This document shows positions 60,307 to 64,000 of a stretch of DNA of 64,000 nucleotides, one piece after another. A model generated the notes under the pieces. It had not been told where the DNA came from and did no database searches. It saw only the letters and a list, made by a program, of their open reading frames with translations. Source of the stretch: JAHFRG01 sp041495205 (GTDB taxonomy: Bacteria > Pseudomonadota > Gammaproteobacteria > Burkholderiales > JAHFRG01); the NCBI GenBank assembly GCA_041495205.1, contig JBGQCF010000001.1:62001-126000 (forward strand). Reading direction: 5' to 3'. Made by a program: the position numbers and the translations under genes. Numbering within the stretch: the first letter of the stretch is position 1; each line of letters opens with the position of its first letter.

Positions 60307-61839
60307 TCAGAGCAGCCCCTGATTCGCATAATTCTGTATAAACGCTTTCCCCATCCTTCCCATGTCTCCGTATCCACTGTACTTCTTATAGAGATCGGTG
60401 ATTGATCCCTGACGCTTCTCGTCCTCTTCCGAATACATTGCGTTACCATCCAAACGATCTAGCATCTCCGCAACGACGTCTCTTATGTCCTCTGGGGAGT
60501 TATCAATGATGTCTATCTTTTTCTGCTCATATCCGTGAGAAGTAAACATACGCCCCAGATTAGTAGAAAGCACTTCATGAAAGGTTGCGTACCGGCGCTC
60601 CCCTCTCAGCCAAAGCAGCTTTGGAATGAAAAGACAGTTTCCGGCATGGGGACGACCGGACATCGGGACGAAATTAGTCATCACAACAGGCACGCCGAAT
60701 AGAACGGGAGTTAGCACGGGGCCTGACGAAACTCCGACGAAACAACGGCATTGCGAGAACAGGAAAATATCCATCCTATTTGATCGAACATCGCTGAGAG
60801 CGTAGTCAAAAAACCCCGTCATCCCAGCGAATGGTTTCATCTTTGGGTCTCCCACTCGAATGACATAGCCACCGCGTTGGACTACCTCCTGAATGGCCAG
60901 CTTGTAACTCTCGATGTCCGCATTTCGATATGAATCATATGCTTCGTCTGCAAGATAGGAACCCGTCTTATACCCCGCATCCCTGACATGAAGGCTTACG
61001 AACCACGCATCCCTTGGGATCCCAACCTTTTCCAGTTGTTCCCTTCCATATTCCTGATCGTCGGCATTTAACTGAAACAGGGGTTTGCGATTTTGTTTTT
61101 CCCATTCCTTTTGAACGACGCACTTCGCATGTTCGATATAGATGGCTTTGCCCCGCAGGGTGGCGGACATACAGACATCTGATTCCAGATATTTTCTGAG
61201 CGGGGAAAGCTGCCGGATGACCTCTTCGTCATCAAACACGGTTATATATTGCTTCCAGTAATCAAGCATGACGGGGTTGAGGACCGGATCTCCCGGGTGA
61301 ATTAATTGGATTAATTTGCGCTTAGGAAGCCACCCGAGAAGCATGGCCTTCACATGCGTGTCCAGGTAGGCATGAGCATTGTAATATTGGAAAATATCCT
61401 CATTAATGATCCGGAGTCCCAGAACATCGAGATGCTTCTGCCTGATAATACTGTCTTGGGTATTAATAAAATCCTGCATGACGTTCTGGAGATTATCGGT
61501 GTCCTGCAACATGAGATGCGAGGTGCAGACCCTAACCCGCCACTTCAAAATGCACTCCGGATATGCTTCCCGATACCGCTGAAAGTAATACAAGAACAAC
61601 CTGGAATACGTGATGAGGTCATGGCTGCGATGCCCGAAGATCAGGCTCAATATCTTTTCGTAACCCCAGCGCCTTTGGGGGACAGCGGAGACCACCGCTG
61701 CATAGAAATAATATTTTATCGGGAACGCAATGCGCTGACAGGCTGATCCGCACTTTGCAAAGATTGAACGGAGGACCTTTAAAGATTGCGCCGCTCGCGG
61801 AGGCAGTAACCGTACTATTTGAGCGCGGCTCAGGAACAT
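60307..61839 (-). CDS. TIGR04372-like glycosyltransferase
   Basis: A 510-residue protein. Its C-terminal half shows WFVSLHVRDAGYKTGSYL, then GGYVIRVGDPKMKPFAG, CRCFVGVSSGPVLTPVLFGVP and VVMTNFVPMSGRPHAGN, which line up with the transferase at 51542 and the TIGR04372 pattern. The first 100 residues are basic with a weak hydrophobic stretch. The fold seems GT-B-like with no known substrate. It has its own ATG at 61839, 15 bases after the NUDIX gene. Having two such enzymes suggests two linkages of a related type. Confidence 0.78.
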   Translation of the reverse strand: MFLSRAQIVRLLPPRAAQSLKVLRSIFAKCGSACQRIAFPIKYYFYAAVVSAVPQRRWGYEKILSLIFGHRSHDLITYSRLFLYYFQRYREAYPECILKWRVRVCTSHLMLQDTDNLQNVMQDFINTQDSIIRQKHLDVLGLRIINEDIFQYYNAHAYLDTHVKAMLLGWLPKRKLIQLIHPGDPVLNPVMLDYWKQYITVFDDEEVIRQLSPLRKYLESDVCMSATLRGKAIYIEHAKCVVQKEWEKQNRKPLFQLNADDQEYGREQLEKVGIPRDAWFVSLHVRDAGYKTGSYLADEAYDSYRNADIESYKLAIQEVVQRGGYVIRVGDPKMKPFAGMTGFFDYALSDVRSNRMDIFLFSQCRCFVGVSSGPVLTPVLFGVPVVMTNFVPMSGRPHAGNCLFIPKLLWLRGERRYATFHEVLSTNLGRMFTSHGYEQKKIDIIDNSPEDIRDVVAEMLDRLDGNAMYSEEDEKRQGSITDLYKKYSGYGDMGRMGKAFIQNYANQGLL

Positions 61840-61854
61840 ATTTCCCAGTAATAT

Positions 61855-62307
61855 CTAGCCACTGCTTGAGGAATTCGGCTTGCAGCCATGCGTGGAAATG
61901 AGAAACTTTTCAATCCTCACGAGATTCTCGATCAATCCCGGTACGACTGGAACTGTTTTTAAATCCTCGAGAGATAACCACCGCATAGCCTGTCCCTCAC
62001 CAAGCACCAGCACCTCGTCGCCAACCTGGCAATGAACCGGAAAGACATGATTGTGTGCGGCACCAGCCCCACGCCACTCCCAACAAAATAGCTCATCTCT
62101 CACTTGACCCGGAACACATCCCAGTTCCTCACGAAGTTCACGCTCCAACGCGTTCCGCAGGTTTTCGCCCTGCTCGACAAGGCCGCCGAAAAAAGTCCAG
62201 AAACCGGGGAAGGGAAGTCCGGGGGCATAATCTCGCTGCTGCAACAGTATCCGGCCGTCATTTCTGTAGATGAGCGCCTTCACCGCATGATTCACAGGCT
62301 CGGTCAA
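61855..62307 (-). CDS. NUDIX hydrolase
   Basis: A 150-residue NUDIX protein. GGLVEQGENLRNALERELRE with EELG forms the full NUDIX box (G-x5-E-x7-RE-U-x-EE-x-GU). AVKALIYRNDGRILLQQRDY starts the fold. Relatives in glycan loci hydrolyse GDP-mannose or other nucleotide sugars, or clear oxidised nucleotides. The start is TTG 62307 with GAGG about eight bases upstream. It sits between the transferase and a Gfo/Idh/MocA gene. Regulation of a nucleotide-sugar pool is possible; nothing in the sequence fixes the substrate. Confidence 0.87.
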   Translation of the reverse strand: MTEPVNHAVKALIYRNDGRILLQQRDYAPGLPFPGFWTFFGGLVEQGENLRNALERELREELGCVPGQVRDELFCWEWRGAGAAHNHVFPVHCQVGDEVLVLGEGQAMRWLSLEDLKTVPVVPGLIENLVRIEKFLISTHGCKPNSSSSG

Positions 62308-62330
62308 AGGAGAGACCTCATCATCGACGC

Positions 62331-63437
62331 TTAAGAGTGTTCAAGAAACACCGGCCCATTGGTGGACATGCTGATGCTTGAGCCGGAGACGAATTCTGTC
62401 AGCGCATATCGCAGATCCTCATCAATCTGCTGCTCCAGACGTGCGCTCATCCATTTGGCCAGTTCTGTCCGATAGGCGTGAACCGCAGGATCCATAATGC
62501 GGCACGCCTCAAGGCCAAGTAGCGGTGAGAGTCTTGCGTCATCGCACTTGCCTGCAGCGGCGATCGAGAGAAAGCTTTTCAGCATGGATTGCAGGGGGCC
62601 TGGTGCGCGATCCCATTCGGGATCGCCCGTCTTCTCATTGCCTTCGGAGCGAATGCAGCCAGGCTCAGAAGTAAAATCAAGCTCGCAGGAGCGTTCGGTT
62701 GTCTCAACCTGAATCATCCGGCAACGTTTCAGAGCATTGCGCTCGAGAACCGCCGCACAGGGGAATTCACCAGCCTGCAGGTCAAGCCTGACTCTTGCGC
62801 CGCCGCGCTCAATCGTGACGCCGTTAAACCGGACGGGATCAACCGTGAGGGTGCGCAGGAGGGACAGGATATGCGGAAAGACGTCGTGAATGACTGATAT
62901 TGAAGAATCGTAGTGCTTCTGCTCTCCGTGGCGAATTTCCGTTGCAGGATCAGTCCATGTGAAGTTGATTCTTTTGACCGAACCGGAGCGGGCAATATCG
63001 TCTGCAAAAACTTGAGCATACCGCGCGAAGCGAAACACATGCCCGGCGCACAGCGGCACACCGAGCTTTCCCGCCATATCGATCAGTAGACCCGCGTCCA
63101 CCGCTGTAAGCGCGAATGGCTTTTCAACCAGAGTCGGCGCTCCGGCAAGAAGCGCTGCTACCGTTGCCGGAAAGTGCGATCGCGCTGCATTCGCAACGAT
63201 CACCGCCTCGGGCCTGCCGGCGTCGTCATATCTCGGCCATTGATTGGCCACCTCGACACGGCCGACCCCGGTCTTTTGCGCCCAGTTTCGCAAGCCCTCG
63301 GCATTCCCCGGCGAGTGCATTGAGACGGCAACCTCGCCCGGCAACAACTCATTTAAAGCGACGGCGATTGTCCGCGCCCAACGGCCGCCGCCAAGTATCG
63401 CTATTTTCCGCTGTCCTCGCCGAAACCGTCCCATCAT
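62331..63437 (-). CDS. Gfo/Idh/MocA family oxidoreductase
   Basis: A 368-residue protein. KIAILGGGRWARTIAVALN near residue 11 is the dinucleotide site (G-G-G-x-x-A rather than the usual G-x-G-x-x-G), and TLVEKPFALTAVD has the EKP lysine. CAGHVFRFARYAQVF and SVIHDVFPHILSLLRTL (with H-D and H) replace the usual H-x(2)-D motif, so it is a divergent member. It may act on a sugar or on a coenzyme-linked intermediate. ATG 63437 overlaps the methyltransferase stop by four bases. It is not closely like the two family members at 29459 and 34987. Confidence 0.83.
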   Translation of the reverse strand: MMGRFRRGQRKIAILGGGRWARTIAVALNELLPGEVAVSMHSPGNAEGLRNWAQKTGVGRVEVANQWPRYDDAGRPEAVIVANAARSHFPATVAALLAGAPTLVEKPFALTAVDAGLLIDMAGKLGVPLCAGHVFRFARYAQVFADDIARSGSVKRINFTWTDPATEIRHGEQKHYDSSISVIHDVFPHILSLLRTLTVDPVRFNGVTIERGGARVRLDLQAGEFPCAAVLERNALKRCRMIQVETTERSCELDFTSEPGCIRSEGNEKTGDPEWDRAPGPLQSMLKSFLSIAAAGKCDDARLSPLLGLEACRIMDPAVHAYRTELAKWMSARLEQQIDEDLRYALTEFVSGSSISMSTNGPVFLEHS

Positions 63438-64000
63438 CGATCGGGTCGTTCTGCTTTACGACCCGCTACGACATACTGCGCGCCAACCGGTATGCGGGAA
63501 AGCGCGCGGTCAAGCGCTCGAAAGAACTTTTGAGCGAAAGGGGTAAACAGCGTGTAGCGTACTTGCGGCGCGGATAACCCCGCATCAATAAACAAGCGGC
63601 GGAGCCGCCAGGGTGGGAGAAGCATGGCGTTCTTGTCCAATTCGCATGTGCGCACCACCCACTGGGTCGCAGGATTAAAGGGGTTGTGTTCGATCACGAC
63701 CAACTGCCCGCCCGGTCGAACGACCCTGGCCATTTCCCGCATGAATTCCGGCCATTGCTGTTTGGGAATATGATGCAACACGCAAATTGCGTACGCACAG
63801 TCAAAGACGTTGTCTTCGTGCGGCAACCGATTGCCTTCATAGGCTTTATAATTGACACCGGGATTTTCGCGCGTGGCCAAGGCCAGGGAATCCTGCGATA
63901 CATCGATGCCATGAAGCTCGCCCACGGCTTTCGCGATCTCGCCATGGCCCAAACCAATGCCACAACCGACATCCAGCACCTTCAAACTTTTTAGCGGTCC
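63434..64000 (-). CDS. Class I SAM-dependent methyltransferase, partial (5' end outside window)
   Basis: The frame is open to the window edge, giving 188 residues of a methyltransferase. KVLDVGCGIGLGHGEIAK is motif I, LHGIDVSQDSLALA motif II, FDCAYAICVLHHIPKQQW motif IV and GGQLVVIEHNPFNP the late strand. A TTG at 63985 could start it but lies right at motif I, so the true start is most likely past 64000. The tail (TLFTPFAQKFFRALDRALS) is helical. It overlaps the oxidoreductase gene by four bases, which shows they are co-transcribed. Confidence 0.85.
   Translation of the reverse strand, partial: GPLKSLKVLDVGCGIGLGHGEIAKAVGELHGIDVSQDSLALATRENPGVNYKAYEGNRLPHEDNVFDCAYAICVLHHIPKQQWPEFMREMARVVRPGGQLVVIEHNPFNPATQWVVRTCELDKNAMLLPPWRLRRLFIDAGLSAPQVRYTLFTPFAQKFFRALDRALSRIPVGAQYVVAGRKAERPDR

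Noticed and set aside
1..64000. tRNA, rRNA, CRISPR arrays, riboswitches, replication origin
   Set aside because: No cloverleaf-like, repeat-spacer or rRNA-like sequence was seen by eye in either strand.

Overview
The window is a 64 kb stretch of a surface-glycan (O-antigen or exopolysaccharide) locus from a Gram-negative bacterium. Every intact gene reads on the minus strand, so transcription runs from the high to the low coordinates. The base composition is moderate. The WbpM/WbcO-type initiation set, the O-antigen ligase-like proteins and the proteobacterial-looking sugar enzymes suggest a betaproteobacterium, perhaps near Nitrosomonadales/Gallionellales; this host call is an inference, since no rRNA, tRNA or housekeeping gene is present. 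Both ends cut through genes (an SGNH-type protein at 1-280 and a methyltransferase at 63434-64000), so the locus extends past the window on both sides.

Layout from low to high coordinate. 1-4428: an SGNH protein and an MBOAT acyltransferase (polymer acetylation), a family 2 glycosyltransferase and an O-antigen ligase-like protein, with an rfbB relic between. 4690-4935: an IS256 relic. 4949-8800: a UDP-GlcNAc 4,6-dehydratase, an undecaprenyl-phosphate sugar-1-phosphate transferase and a reductase, the set expected to make and load the first sugar (D-QuiNAc or D-FucNAc). 8821-21729: a CapE/FnlA-type dehydratase, an RmlD-like reductase, WbuB, another glycosyltransferase, an epimerase-like SDR, a Wzy-like protein, methyltransferases, a family 2 glycosyltransferase and a UDP-GlcNAc 2-epimerase; this gives UDP-L-FucNAc or UDP-L-QuiNAc. 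21776-23296: the intact Wzx flippase. 23729-28404: a glycosyltransferase, an RmlD-like reductase, a TIGR04326-like surface carbohydrate protein and a methyltransferase.

28379-36039 is the most unusual part: a KdsB-like cytidylyltransferase, two Gfo/Idh/MocA dehydrogenases, a HisC-like aminotransferase, a D-2-hydroxyacid dehydrogenase, a dehydroquinate-synthase-like sugar phosphate cyclase, an SDR and a sedoheptulose-7-phosphate isomerase-like SIS protein. Four successive genes overlap by four bases. I infer a pathway for an amino-cyclitol or other carbocyclic or ulosonate-like residue, possibly CMP-activated.

36120-38197 holds two methyltransferases with gene relics between and beside them. 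38484-50900 is a pseudaminic-acid-type nonulosonate module: PFTS-motif transferase, GNAT, PseI, PIG-L deacetylase, inositol-monophosphatase-like protein, SDR, ATP-grasp ligase, a PseG-acetyltransferase fusion, an SpsF-cytidylyltransferase/class III aminotransferase fusion, an aldo/keto reductase and PseC. No dedicated PseB is seen; the CapE-like enzyme at 8821 could supply the same intermediate. 50897-64000 carries a truncated RmlD-like gene, two TIGR04372-like glycosyltransferases, CatB-like and NeuD-like acyltransferases, a DegT-family aminotransferase, several methyltransferases, the WbuC cupin, an SDR, a NUDIX hydrolase, a Gfo/Idh/MocA dehydrogenase and the partial methyltransferase.

The locus is a mosaic. 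Between intact modules lie relics of rfbB, wzx, pseI, a Zn-finger methyltransferase, a nucleotidyltransferase, other carbohydrate genes and an IS256 transposase. About ten methyltransferase genes or fragments point to a heavily methylated or branched glycan.
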